Positions 10,989 to 22,917 of a stretch of DNA of 64,000 bases are shown here, piece after piece. How positions within the stretch are numbered: position 1 is the stretch's first letter; each line of letters opens with the position of its first letter. A program made the position numbers and the translations under genes. The stretch spans positions 276,250 to 340,249 of the forward strand of contig CABFPE010000216.1 in NCBI GenBank assembly GCA_900660155.1, given 5' to 3'. The DNA is from Hofstenia miamia (Eukaryota > Xenacoelomorpha > Acoela > Hofsteniidae). The notes below the pieces were generated by a model. It worked only from the letters and a program-made list of their open reading frames with translations. It did no database searches and was not told the origin of the DNA.

Positions 10989-11184
10989 TTTGAATCTTCA
11001 AATCCTGCTGTCAGTGTACTTTCTTCAATGCGTATTGTTGGAAATGTTGGTGTGGTCGTCATTGGAATTACAAACACTCAATTTTCTCAAGTGACGGAGG
11101 GCTATATTACGGTTAGATGTCCACTTACCAAATTCTCCGACTCAATACAAGTCACTGTTCGCCAAATCCAGCAAACCAGTCCAG
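10989..11184 (+). CDS. NUP210: NUP210 homologue, exon d
   Basis: Acceptor TTTCATTTAG ends at 10988; the exon reads FESSNPAVSVLSSMRIVGNV and onward to VTVRQIQQTSP, ending with a split Gly codon at 11184 before GTTAAT (an unusual donor). SSNPAVSVL after exon c's LQNLQ corresponds to the SGSPAVLAF-type segment of vertebrate NUP210. YITVRCPLTK...SIQVTVR is the final beta-strand pair before the membrane. This is the strongest family evidence in the gene. Confidence 0.85.
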
Positions 11185-12396
11185 GTTAATTTGATTCTTT
11201 TTACTTATATTATTAATGTTTTCATCAAAATACAATGAACTATGTTTAATAAATAAATTTCCCTCCATATTTTATTAATTTCGTAATCATTTGCATTATC
11301 ATTGGTTTTTAAATTTATGCCGAAACTTGCATTAAAGTTTTTATAAGTTTCTCAATTACCAAATACTGCATTCTGAATCCACGCAATCGAAATTACATAT
11401 TTAATCCGATTAGCATTTAAAAGTTACCAACTTTGCTTTTACTTTAAATCTTTCCATGAGATTTATAAATTTTTTAGATTAGTTGAAGCGCATGTAACAA
11501 TAAACTGACTTCTGTTTCGAAAATGCAAAAGTTGCAATTTGTCAGTGTTGGAATACATTCTATGAGGGTTTTGTTATAAATTTACTAGAATACTAAATGG
11601 TGTTAAAATCTAGCATGTTCTATTACCAGAACACATTGTTTTACATACGTAAATGACATATCAGTTGCAAGCGCTTCCAACTTTCAGAAATCGAAGCAAA
11701 ATGAAACATAAAAGAACCAAGCCGTTGGAAGCTAATAACTTGAACCGTTTCAAACCGGAAAACATGCACAAAAAATCAGTAAAAAGTAAAACGGAAAATT
11801 TGAATTCATATTCATTTGCAAATTTGGAAAAACTTTGACAACTTTTAAGGAGGCCTCTCGTGCTCTTCCTTCTCTGTATTATTTAACGGCAAGATAGGCC
11901 ATATGCAACTCAAGTTATAGCAATCTTTAGTGTGCTCAGGAAAAAAAGAAGTATTAAGTTTTTATTATTTTAATTGCCTAAAATACGAAAGAAAATTTAA
12001 ATTCGAAGAAAGCACATTAAAGTCAACACTTTAGCCCAAAAAGGGTAAATTTTTGATGTATTTTTGGAAAAGTGTATGTTCCCTTAAAATGGCTTTGCTG
12101 AGCTGTACTGAATTATGCTCCCGTTTTGACTTACTCCCGGACAAACATTTATGGCCGATTCTGTATAGAATATTTTGCTTGATGCTTGTGAATGCTCTCT
12201 GCACTTCCTGTTAATGGAATTATAACATTAAAACGTCAGTAAATGTTTACTGTTTTCTTAAAATAACTGTTTTTAGCAGGGAACGCTTAGCCAGGGTCGG
12301 TTAATTATTTGTGACTATATAATGTAACAGCATATTTTTTTTGAATCAATCAAATAAGGTGGAGTTTGAACATTGTATTAAATCAAATATTTTTAG
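11185..12396. other. NUP210 intron
   Basis: No exon or mobile element is recognised. From 12042 the sequence is the first copy of the 792-bp assembly duplication. Confidence 0.6.
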
Positions 12397-12489
12397 GAGA
12401 GTACTATCCATCGTCACCTGGATCGACTTTAAGCAATGCATATTACCTTGTGGCGACAATTGCGAGTGTTGTTGCTCTCATTTTTGGAT
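12397..12489 (+). CDS. NUP210: NUP210 homologue, exon e (membrane helix), first copy
   Basis: Acceptor ATTTTTAG ends at 12396 and donor GTAAGTTTT starts at 12490. It reads GEYYPSSPGSTLSNAYYLVA then TIASVVALIFG. The hydrophobic run starting at AYYLVATIASVV, completed by exon f, is the single transmembrane helix that anchors gp210 in the pore membrane. An identical copy lies at 13190-13282 because of the assembly duplication; only one should be counted. Confidence 0.85.
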
Positions 12490-13189
12490 GTAAGTTTTCG
12501 AAATCTTCCACTAAGTTTTAGAACTTAGTTTATAATTCTTTACGCCCAAATATAGGAATAGCATTTTGTGAATTTATATAAATTCAAATGAAGCATTGGT
12601 GTAGTGGACAACTATTATATTAATTAAAGCAAATGATCAACTTTTTTGGTTTTTGAAATGATGTACTTACAAGTTAACCGTTTTTATATTTATAAATTTG
12701 AATTTTTTGTAAGGCGTGTTTGTGTTGAATATTGTAAATGTGATGTTTTAGTTATTATGCTAATCTTTTCAATATCACGCAAGCCAATCACTCCGATTAC
12801 ATACTCGGATGTTACGATGGGTGACATTTCAAGNAGGGTAAATTTTTGATGTATTTTTGGAAAAGTGTATGTTCCCTTAAAATGGCTTTGCTGAGCTGTA
12901 CTGAATTATGCTCCCGTTTTGACTTACTCCCGGACAAACATTTATGGCCGATTCTGTATAGAATATTTTGCTTGATGCTTGTGAATGCTCTCTGCACTTC
13001 CTGTTAATGGAATTATAACATTAAAACGTCAGTAAATGTTTACTGTTTTCTTAAAATAACTGTTTTTAGCAGGGAACGCTTAGCCAGGGTCGGTTAATTA
13101 TTTGTGACTATATAATGTAACAGCATATTTTTTTTGAATCAATCAAATAAGGTGGAGTTTGAACATTGTATTAAATCAAATATTTTTAG

Positions 13190-13282
13190 GAGAGTACTAT
13201 CCATCGTCACCTGGATCGACTTTAAGCAATGCATATTACCTTGTGGCGACAATTGCGAGTGTTGTTGCTCTCATTTTTGGAT
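13190..13282 (+). other. Artefactual second copy of NUP210 exon e
   Basis: This is identical to 12397-12489, offset by 793 bases as predicted by the 792-bp duplication plus one N. Splicing both copies would place two membrane helices in tandem, which the family does not have. Confidence 0.88.
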
Positions 13283-13544
13283 GTAAGTTTTCGAAATCTT
13301 CCACTAAGTTTTAGAACTTAGTTTATAATTCTTTACGCCCAAATATAGGAATAGCATTTTGTGAATTTATATAAATTCAAATGAAGCATTGGTGTAGTGG
13401 ACAACTATTATATTAATTAAAGCAAATGATCAACTTTTTTGGTTTTTGAAATGATGTACTTACAAGTTAACCGTTTTTATATTTATAAATTTGAATTTTT
13501 TGTAAGGCGTGTTTGTGTTGAATATTGTAAATGTGATGTTTTAG

Positions 13545-13673
13545 TTATTATGCTAATCTTTTCAATATCACGCAAGCCAATCACTCCGATTACATACTCG
13601 GATGTTACGATGGGTGACATTTCAAGGCGCATGAGCGACACTAGATTCGGCCCTCCTGGTCAAACTCCTTACC
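13545..13673 (+). CDS. NUP210: NUP210 homologue, exon f (end of membrane helix and tail)
   Basis: Acceptor GTTTTAG ends at 13544 and donor GTATGTTTT starts at 13674. With the carried base it reads F-IMLIFSISRKPITPITYSD and on to RRMSDTRFGPPGQTPY. This finishes the transmembrane segment and gives a short basic, Pro/Ser/Thr-containing tail, the side that faces the pore and cytosol in gp210. Phase 1 enters and leaves. A partial artefactual copy lies at 12752-12833, where the assembly duplication cuts it at the N. Confidence 0.83.
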
Positions 13674-13841
13674 GTATGTTTTTGAATTCTATTTGCAATT
13701 AAGTGTAAAGCGCAAGTTGTAGTTATGAAACAAGAAGTTGTAGTTGTAAATTTTAAGCAATCGCCAGTGTTTAAAAAATATTGTGATGCATTCACGAGTT
13801 TCCAAGCAAACACATTTATTTGAAAACTTTTGTAATCTTAG

Positions 13842-13852
13842 GAACCTTTTAA
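13842..13852 (+). CDS. NUP210: NUP210 homologue, possible terminal coding exon
   Basis: Acceptor TAATCTTAG ends at 13841. With the carried C this gives R-T-F-stop, ending the protein as ...GQTPYRTF. The tail after the membrane would be about 40 residues, shorter than the roughly 58-residue vertebrate tail. The exon is so short that the call depends only on the acceptor and phase; a different last exon is possible. Confidence 0.4.
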
Positions 13853-14099
13853 TACCGAATTTGTGAAAAGGTAAGAAGATAGTTTATTGCTAAAAACACT
13901 TTATTGCCCTGCAAGAGAAACAAAATAGTCCATGATAATTAAACTTATAAAAAATTTGTAAATTCCAGAAAAAGTTCTTCAAATGGCCATTATGAACATA
14001 AACGTACAAGCATCAGATAATGCTATTTTTATGGTATATTTGAATGCAGTTTCTTTGCAAAGCATTTCTAGTGTCATATCTTGTAGATTCAACTAGATG

Positions 14100-16160
14100 T
14101 GAACTGACTTTGCTTTCGTTCGAAGATACTTGAAGGTAGAAGGTTTAGCGCTCACAGGTTATCATAACATTATATTATTTCAAGAAAGTAAACTTACTTC
14201 TGATGCTCCTGATGCATTGATTAGAATATATGAATAGCATGTTTTGATCTGATCGTACCTTTTACGGAAAGGGGAGGTGGTGGTGGACTACTATTTTATA
14301 TTGATGTTATTAAAACTCTTTCACTTCCTGACCTCGAATGCCTGGTAGTCAATTAGCGTCCTTGTTGTCTTCCATCTGAATACACCTGTGTTTTCTTTAT
14401 TAATGTTTTTTATGGGACCAAAACGTAATAATGCTAATTGCTTGTGACAACCAATGGCTGCATCCTTAATAGACCGACGTTTGTCCCCTCAAACAACCAA
14501 CTAGATATTGTGTATGTAACTAGATCATACGTGTATACTATTGATGTTGGTCCATTTGGTTCACCTGCAATTATCACAATGTTATAATTATGAATCCTAA
14601 ATGTGACATCCGTAGACAATGTCATCAACTTGAAAGTACAGATTGGGTATTACAGGTTCTCTTGATCTTTGTAATTTAATGAAAACGAGCGTTTCGCAAG
14701 CGCACAGAAAGCTATCAACAGAACAGTTCTTGCCTTGCGACAATACAAGGTGTTCTTAATGACTAAAGAACAACTCTACGACGAAATACATTATCGTCTC
14801 AAAAGTACAAGAATAACTATTTTATTTGATTTTATACAGATCATCAGAAGGACACTCCATTTAATGCTATTACTAATGATTATCTCTCCCAACAATTTCT
14901 GTGAATGATGTTCAACACCTCATCGGGTTTCACAAATATCCCTGCCTGGGTTTTTTCAAAGTTTATGATTTATGAAAAGTCAATTATAAATGGCTTATAT
15001 CCAGATTTATGGAAATGCGCTATCCTCCATTCAATTCTAAAAGATAGCAATGCATCAACATGCAATGCAAAGAATTTTCGCCCTATAGCGATAACGCCGA
15101 TTACGGCGAGATGTGTATATTGACTTGTCCTTGACAAATCTTTAGATATACTTGGTCAAAATCGGGATCCAATGCAATTTCCTTACCGTTCAAGATGATT
15201 TATAATCAAATATGATTGATGGCCCTCACCCTGGTATTGTTTATTTCTTGGCTACAACTCTCTTTAAAACAGTTCTCCAGAATAAACTACTGAATAATAT
15301 TTCAATTAGCTCTACCTTGTTAGCAAATTGGCTATATGGATAACTGGAGACAGGGTATACCATTTTCTACACCTCTACTCAGAATCTATACCTGTTAAAG
15401 TTTTGGTGCTCCTCAAGGTGGCCCTCTAAGTGGTCCTCACTTTACTCATGACACAAATGATGTAAACAATGAAAGTCCTAAACATTAACCCCAAAAAATT
15501 CCACCTAAATATGCGGACGATACTCGATTACTTTATACTATTGCTAATGATGGCTATGACTATAAAAATGAAGAGTACAAATATTGTGCTTCTTGAATGT
15601 GTCGCATGAAAAGAATCTTCTACTGAATCCTGCCAAATCCAAGTAAATAACCTTCTCAACAAGAATAGTTCGCTGTTAGAAACTTTGTGCAATATCTCAA
15701 TTCTCCATTAGTCTTGATAAGCAGTTTGTTCCAACTATAACTCAGATAATATTTTTAGGTGTTTTCCTTCACCATTATCTGAAATGGTTAACGCATGTGG
15801 AACATATAAAACTTTACTATTACATTTGTCAATCCCACATCAAGGACAATGCTATTTAAAACTGACATTTTGTCCTATCTATATGCATCGGTTATTTGGG
15901 TACCTGATTTGTTGATGACTGAAAGAAAGAAGCTTACTTTCTATATTAAAGTATGTGGATTAGATAAGTTACATCTTATCGCCATTGTTAATGAGTACTT
16001 TAATAAGGCTTTTTCTAAAGCGTGCATCACATCGTTGAAGATGGCTCTCATCTGCTACACTTCAAGATAGGTAGCCATCAATCAGCAAATTCTAAAAAAA
16101 CATCAAATTCCTTATTGTAGAACAACACTATATGGATTCCTTTGTTTCAGCAGTTTGTTG
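14100..16160 (+). pseudogene. LINE-D: old decayed non-LTR retrotransposon
   Basis: Fragments of an APE-RT protein occur in order but in shifting frames with many stops. First is an endonuclease part: FQESKLTSDAPDALIRI (near 14180), GGGGGGLLFYIDV (near 14275), then NRPTFVPSNNQLDIVYVT and VGPFGSPAIIT (14460-14580). Then reverse transcriptase parts: SGFTNIPAWVFSKF (14920) and NFRPIAITPIT (15070), then a degenerate APQGGPL (15410) and KYADDTRLLYT (15510). The order matches CR1/Jockey-group ORF2. It is far more decayed than LINE-A or LINE-B and looks like a separate family. It lies just after the NUP210 3' end. Confidence 0.75.
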
Positions 16161-16495
16161 GTTTTTAGCTAACAGAAGCCATCTAAATTAGCTGTGATTT
16201 GTATATTAATTTTCCCATTTGCCTGTACAAAGTACTATTTAATTATAATTATTTGTATTAAGTAATTTCTAATTTTGGTCTAATTTTTTGCCGTTTATCT
16301 ATGCCTTGTTGAAAATTAGAAAATGGTCATACAACTTTAAAAACTGAGGCTGATATTATGAAATATTGCACGCAATACCTTTTGCAACTGACAGTACTTC
16401 CATTTTTACCACTGGGAATGGCAGTAATACTAGATTTTGACAAGTTGCTGAAGCTAAAAATATGCAAATACATTTACTGCCCATTTCCTTATTTG

Positions 16496-16528
<33 letters not shown>
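16161..16528. other. AT-rich sequence ending in (AT)n microsatellite
   Basis: No gene is seen. A run of (AT)n from about 16497 leads directly into the N gap. Confidence 0.6.
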
Positions 16529-17310
16529 NNNNNNNNNNNNNNNNNNNNNNNNNNNNNNNNNNNNNNNNNNNNNNNNNNNNNNNNNNNNNNNNNNNNNNNN
16601 NNNNNNNNNNNNNNNNNNNNNNNNNNNNNNNNNNNNNNNNNNNNNNNNNNNNNNNNNNNNNNNNNNNNNNNNNNNNNNNNNNNNNNNNNNNNNNNNNNNN
16701 NNNNNNNNNNNNNNNNNNNNNNNNNNNNNNNNNNNNNNNNNNNNNNNNNNNNNNNNNNNNNNNNNNNNNNNNNNNNNNNNNNNNNNNNNNNNNNNNNNNN
16801 NNNNNNNNNNNNNNNNNNNNNNNNNNNNNNNNNNNNNNNNNNNNNNNNNNNNNNNNNNNNNNNNNNNNNNNNNNNNNNNNNNNNNNNNNNNNNNNNNNNN
16901 NNNNNNNNNNNNNNNNNNNNNNNNNNNNNNNNNNNNNNNNNNNNNNNNNNNNNNNNNNNNNNNNNNNNNNNNNNNNNNNNNNNNNNNNNNNNNNNNNNNN
17001 NNNNNNNNNNNNNNNNNNNNNNNNNNNNNNNNNNNNNNNNNNNNNNNNNNNNNNNNNNNNNNNNNNNNNNNNNNNNNNNNNNNNNNNNNNNNNNNNNNNN
17101 NNNNNNNNNNNNNNNNNNNNNNNNNNNNNNNNNNNNNNNNNNNNNNNNNNNNNNNNNNNNNNNNNNNNNNNNNNNNNNNNNNNNNNNNNNNNNNNNNNNN
17201 NNNNNNNNNNNNNNNNNNNNNNNNNNNNNNNNNNNNNNNNNNNNNNNNNNNNNNNNNNNNNNNNNNNNNNNNNNNNNNNNNNNNNNNNNNNNNNNNNNNN
17301 NNNNNNNNNN
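16529..17310. other. Assembly gap, 782 N
   Basis: A run of N bounded on the left by an AT microsatellite. Open frames across it are artefacts. Confidence 0.99.
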
Positions 17311-17760
17311 AACATTTTTTAAATGAAATTTTTTAAAATATAAATACAAAGATTAAATATACAGCAAAAAAAAAAATATTTTTAGTACAGTGGGAAATTT
17401 GGGTTTAAAAAACATTTGATTTTAAAAATATGCAAAAAAAATATCTCATTTTTTAAAATTTTTTTAAAAAAAAAAATTTAATTTAGCCAACATTTTTTTA
17501 CATTTTGAAAACAAAAGGGTAAAACAAATTTGAAAAAAATATCCAAATAGAGACAAAGTTTTATAAAATAAAAAAAAAAATCACAAAAAAAAAAAATAAA
17601 AAAATAAAATTTTTTTCCAAATGTAAAAAACCCCTTTGGTTTCCAAAACCCAAATATATGGGTTGAGCTTTAAAAAGCCCAAATATATGTAAAAATTTTT
17701 TTAAAAATCCCAAATATATTTTTTTATATATATAAATATTTATAAAATTTTTAAATACGA
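17311..17760. other. Low-complexity, probably low-quality sequence
   Basis: Long A and T homopolymers dominate, with repeated short phrases (CCCAAATATAT) and very few G or C except in runs. The texture differs from the rest of the window and follows an N gap, so uncorrected read ends are likely. Confidence 0.55.
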
Positions 17761-18900
17761 AAAAAATTTGTTAATTTTCATAATTTCGATTTGGCCAATT
17801 TGCTGAGGGAGTTTGAAATACCCTTTTTTACCTTTTCTTTTGAAAACAAATGCCCTTTCAGAAATAAAAAAATATGCCCTTTTTATTTTTTTGTGCAGCA
17901 CATAGGGTTCCCCAGCTCCCAAATTCCAAAATATTTAATTCTAAAGAAGAGTCTTTCGCTTGACCAAATAAATTTAAGAACATTACTGAAAAGGTTTAAC
18001 TTTTCTTAAGGAAACAATTATTATCGTCCATACTTCCTTCTTCCATTTCGAATAACTGTCAATCAATGGATCAAATCATGGTGGATTTCGATCCAAAGGT
18101 GTACGCATTTCTTATGCTACCAATGATATCCACTAATGTAAAAACTTTGTAAAAGAGTATATTTAAAAGCTCCACAGTAATATGACTATTATTTGTATTG
18201 TTCTTCAACAACCACTATATAAGAGTGTTTTATATAAACCAGTATATAAAAACGCATGAATAGAAATTCATTAACACCCAGAACACAGTCGTTTTTTGTA
18301 TATGTTTGAGTCATGGACAGAAGACTGGAAATTGTTGCTGCCGCATGGGTTTCTCATTTCAAGATTGGTGGTATGCCCTTTTTCCCACTGACACTAGTTT
18401 TTAAGCTTGTTGCAATGTTCCCAATCAGAAAATTGATTTTTGTAGAGGCTCAATCCAAAACATGAATGTGCCTCATATTTAGGGCAATGTAAGGTCATTT
18501 TTAGAAAGATCTATTTTCTGATAAAAAGTAATTCTACATTATTAGCAAGAAGATAGGGGCTCATATAACAAACGACATTAGGTCAATAAAGTCAATTTTT
18601 TTGCATATTTTGCAATTTTCTTCAAAGAACGCTCAATTTTCTTAAATTATTCATATTTTTAATTTTGTTTCAAAATATGTACGAATTTATTTTCCACCTG
18701 TGAATAGTCTCCACTATCGGTTGTGTAAGGTTTATGCGATCCTCCTGAAATCGTAAATACCAAATTCTTTGGACTACGCATTGTTGCAGGAAGCACCGCC
18801 ATGCGATGCTGTTCAGATATCATTTTTCAAATTACGTAAAGTTTTGGCTGAGACGCTTTTTTATGCTAATGTAAAAATTATTCCCCTGGAAGTATGCCCG
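17761..18900. other. AT-rich sequence without a supported gene
   Basis: Short protein-like phrases (MDQIMVDFDPKVYAF near 18067, MDRRLEIVAAAWVSHFKIGG near 18313) may be LINE or gene relics, but no family is recognised. Confidence 0.4.
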
Positions 18901-19620
18901 CTAAGGCCGGCTTAATCATGCTTGACGTCTGGCGACCCCTGGCACGCAGAGTGCTGATCTGTGTTGAATCTGATCAGCAGAGAATGAAGCCGAAGGCTGA
19001 GCTTCATGAGAGGGTTGCGCCTCTCGTGACTCGTGAGCATTTACTGTCTGCCTGTTATAAAGATCCAAAATAATATTTGGAGATAATACACTTGAGTGCA
19101 AAGCACTAAGCAACTAATCATCTCCATCCCCAAGATTGAATTAAGATGTCGGATCATAACTAAAACCTATGATGAAGCAAAGCTCCTTCATAGGTACAGC
19201 TCAGCAAATGCTGGCCTAGGCCTATCTAGAGGCCAGAGATAGAGGAATTCTCTATATAACTGCCCTCATAGACGCACTCTATGACTCTGGGCACCGGCAG
19301 CAATTTAATGCTTAGACGTCGCCGTCTGTTCCACAAAACTACCAGACAGTCTCACATCATCATCACCGCCCCCACATGAGCATAGCACACATGGCAGCAC
19401 CTTCGTTACCCTGTTGTTTAACGTCCACTCTTGGTTCGGGACTCCGCAAAGCGACGCGCCCGTCAAGTGTTAGCTCAGCGCAACACTTCTGATTGGCTTT
19501 CGCCTATCATAATGGGTGGTTAGCTTCTCAAGGAACCACCACGAGGAGGTTACTCTCTAGGACGGTCTAGGCACACTTGCCCTTTCGGTTCCCGAATACA
19601 ATATTTTCTACGCCTAGTTG
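18901..19620. other. GC-richer island of unknown nature
   Basis: About 700 bp with clearly higher GC than its surroundings (for example CTTGACGTCTGGCGACCCCT and GGACTCCGCAAAGCGACGCG). No long open frame, terminal repeat or target duplication is seen. A weak B-box-like GGTTCGGGACTCC at 19433 has no matching A box upstream. It could be an untranslated region, a retroposed RNA or a regulatory island. Confidence 0.4.
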
Positions 19621-22600
19621 GTCAATTTTTAACTCAACTTTGTGGGATTTGACCATCGTTCTAATAGCGCTAAAACATTTTTAATTGGTCAACTTGCCTT
19701 GCCATCGTGTAAATTTAGAGTACCTCGTTTCCAAAAAACTGCATTTTTGATGCCCTGCTTGTACCTGTATTTCATTTCTCCACATTGGTTGTTTCTGTTA
19801 CATTTGGTTCATTATTGACGTTGTTTTATTCGCCATGTCGAAATTGTTGATAATATTGCTCCAGGATTATTTAGTTACAGATGGTGCAATTCTATGTTTT
19901 ATGCTATTGAAGTTTCCAAGATACAAGCGAGAAACTAGCAAGAAGCTTGTATTAAAATGAACAACTCTCGACTTTAATTACCAAAACACATAAACTATTG
20001 ATCTCTGTTAACAGATCTGTTAACAAAACAAAAGTGTAACACGTTATTACGGGAAATCCACAAACCAAATGCAGGATGTAATTGTTTAACATTTGCAACT
20101 TCTATAAGTTATTCCTGTCAAACAGTTATTTTCATCAACTCTTCCATCGCCCACCGTTAGCCGGTCGTAGCCACGACCAAAATTTCGGCTAAGATCGTTT
20201 TCTGAAAATTATGATGAACTATTATTTCCATGATTTTTACTCGTTTTTTGATTTTAAAACTTTAGCCGCTTTGACAATTTTCTTTAATTTCACGGCTAAC
20301 GGGCGGCTACTGCTAAAGCATTACGGCCAATGGCCGACTAAGATGAAAATATATTTTGCAGGGCCAGCCACGGCCAAGAAAATTGCCTTGGCCGCAGAAA
20401 ACTAATCATTTTGCAAGTGCTCAATCCATCTTTTAAGTTTCGTCAAGTTTTTAGCAGTAACCTATTTCAAGTGTGCGAAAAAATTTTTTTCGTAAATATT
20501 CAAATAGTATTTTGATATTCTCTGAATCATGTAAAATAATGAATCACATATTCAAAATTATTCCTACTGCCATTTCCTATTTACAAAGTAATTCTCAAAT
20601 TATACCAAACTTGTCTCCTCAATGGGATTTTGCTTGTTATAAAATAAATTATACATTGCTTAGATGAAATGTCTCGAAAGTTCGTCCAAGATCAGCCCAG
20701 GCCAAATTAAACCTAAAAATGTGGTGCAGAGCAAATTCATATAATATAAAGCGGTCCAAATATCGAAATAATTTGCAGTCATCAATAATTGCTACAGAAA
20801 TAGTTAAATCAAAATTTCTGTATATAGGTCAATACATACTTTCATATCTAGAGATTTTGAGTTCCTGTGATTTTTTGCATGACTAACCTTTCTAATTGAA
20901 ATTATTTGTGTTGCAAACTTCAGGCGTTTTAACTTGTATACAATATTAACACTGTTTTTAGCTAAATTGCGGACTGCAGCTCTGAATCGCTCCAATATGT
21001 CACTTTCAGGTAGATTAAAATTTTCTGCAATCCTTAATTTAGTAAATTAGATCACGAAAGTTATGGATCAGCACAAAGAGCACGCTCGCATCCTTCACTC
21101 TGGAGTCAAACCTCTCCTGTCTCTCATCTGGGGGCAGCTGGTGATTATTTAAACGCATCGAATGATTAGTTGTCATTGTTATTTGTGTGATTATATTTTT
21201 AGTGTTGTCTTTCATTAGTACATTTATACATTAGTTTCTTACTTTCAGTTAGTTAAAATGTCTATAGATGATTAATTTCTACGCGGCTAACGTCTAAATA
21301 TGTTGTTTTTTGCTGTTGTAGCATTTGTAGATATGACATTTCTAAGACCTGTTTTGTTTGATACTCGTTTGCTAGTCATTTCAGTTGTTTACAAACATGA
21401 GTAAATTTTGTTTTCACTGTTCTTGTAAATCAGGGCAAACTCATTGGTGAAAATTATTTTTTTGTTCGAAGAATTCCTAAAATTTATTTAATTCGACTGC
21501 ATTTTGCATGCTTAATTTCATATTAAATTTTTTGATACTGGAATCCAGTTTGTTTGCTTGTTAAAAATATAAAAATATAATCTACTATATCATATATGCA
21601 TTCAATGGGTTTGATAGGAAACAAGCTAACACCATATTTGCAAACCAGCTGATTATTGAGAAAGGCATCCAACACGGAAAGACTCTTTTTGTTCAAAACA
21701 AATCTGATATCAACACACTTTTGACAAAGAGCTTTCTCCTAAGTTTTTCGGTTTCCATGACAGAACTACTCAAAATTTAACAGGTTCATGTGTAAATGTA
21801 AACGTTTAGTCTTAAAAATATCGTGTAGATAAATATTCTTTTTTCAAAACTAATATTTTTATACACATTTTCCTTCTATTTTAATAGATTGTGTTATAGA
21901 TAATGTTTTAAGCTTTCAATGAGGGTATATTTAATCTATATATGAAATCTTCGGCATTAAGACTTGGTCATAAGGAGTTTTTGTAAATGCCCACAATAAC
22001 TTTTAAATAACTTGATCGGGATATCTGGTACAATATCGTAGTTTCGAAATGCAGTCAGAATTTTTTAGATGATTAGAAATGGTCTCGGTTTACTTCTAGA
22101 TAACTGTCAACTGGAAAACAAAATTTTCGTTTCTATATATGCGGTGTGAAGTTTCTTGACCTTGTAGTAATAGAAATATATCATTAATGTAGTATTATTC
22201 ATAAATGAAATGCATGTTTCATATAAGTTTTTTCTACATCGAAATTAAATAGATTTTTGCAAGATTTGGACCTCATTTATTTCCCATGATTAAGGATATT
22301 ATAATTTTTTTTCATATTTTAAGACGGATTAATTGCGATATCAATAGGTTTTTCCTAATTGGAGATTTTGTAGACTTTTAATATCATATAAATCATATAG
22401 CTTTTAGTTTGGAATTTATGCTAAATCGTAGTTTTTTATGTTAATAAAATGTTGCCCATATCTTTTTTCGCTTTTTTTAAATTTCGCATTACAATGGTGG
22501 CAATCTGAAGCATGTTAACATTCAATTTACCTCAATTTGCTCTTTATGATTTTCAACAAGTTAGAAAAATGTTCTGGTATTGTTAAATCAATGATAAACT

Positions 22601-22917
22601 CCATCAGCTCTTAAGCTTTTTGTTGAGTTGGGGCAGCTGGTGAATAGTTTTAACATATGTATTATATTTAAGCTCGATCGACCATATATTTTGAAAAATT
22701 AAGGAAGCCTAAAGAATGCCTAAAAGCTCATTCAAAAAGGGTATTTGAGAAACTCACTCTGAAATACATCAGATGAGAAATTGAAATTCATGTATTTTAC
22801 CCGATACAATTTGAAAATTTTCTAAAGTAATATTGTAAGTTAAGCCAAGAAACCACGATAGCAGAAACGGCATTAGGGAAGATTAAAAACAGCCACTAAA
22901 TTACAGATATTCGGATC
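19621..22917. other. Long AT-rich stretch without a supported gene
   Basis: A patch at about 20150-20400 is enriched in GGCTA/TAGCC and GGCCA words (for example GCCACGACCAAAATTTCGGC), possibly a decayed repeat. GGGGCAGCTGGTGA occurs near 21130 and 22630. Nothing else is recognised. Confidence 0.4.

Larger units (their letters stand above)
12042..13626. repeat. 792-bp direct duplication around the single N at 12834
   Basis: 12042-12833 is repeated as 12835-13626 with identical length and no difference noticed by eye, and the N sits exactly between them. This is an unmerged contig overlap, not a biological duplication. It creates a false second copy of the membrane exon and part of the tail exon. 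Confidence 0.93.

Noticed and set aside
13190-13282. Tandem exon duplication in NUP210
   Set aside because: The copy is flanked by a single N and is part of a 792-bp identical duplicate, so assembly artefact is the simpler explanation.
16358-17326. Long open frames across the N gap
   Set aside because: They consist of undetermined residues; only the edges are real sequence.
19420-19460. tRNA or SINE promoter (B-box-like GGTTCGGGACTCC)
   Set aside because: No A box at the right distance and no cloverleaf could be drawn.
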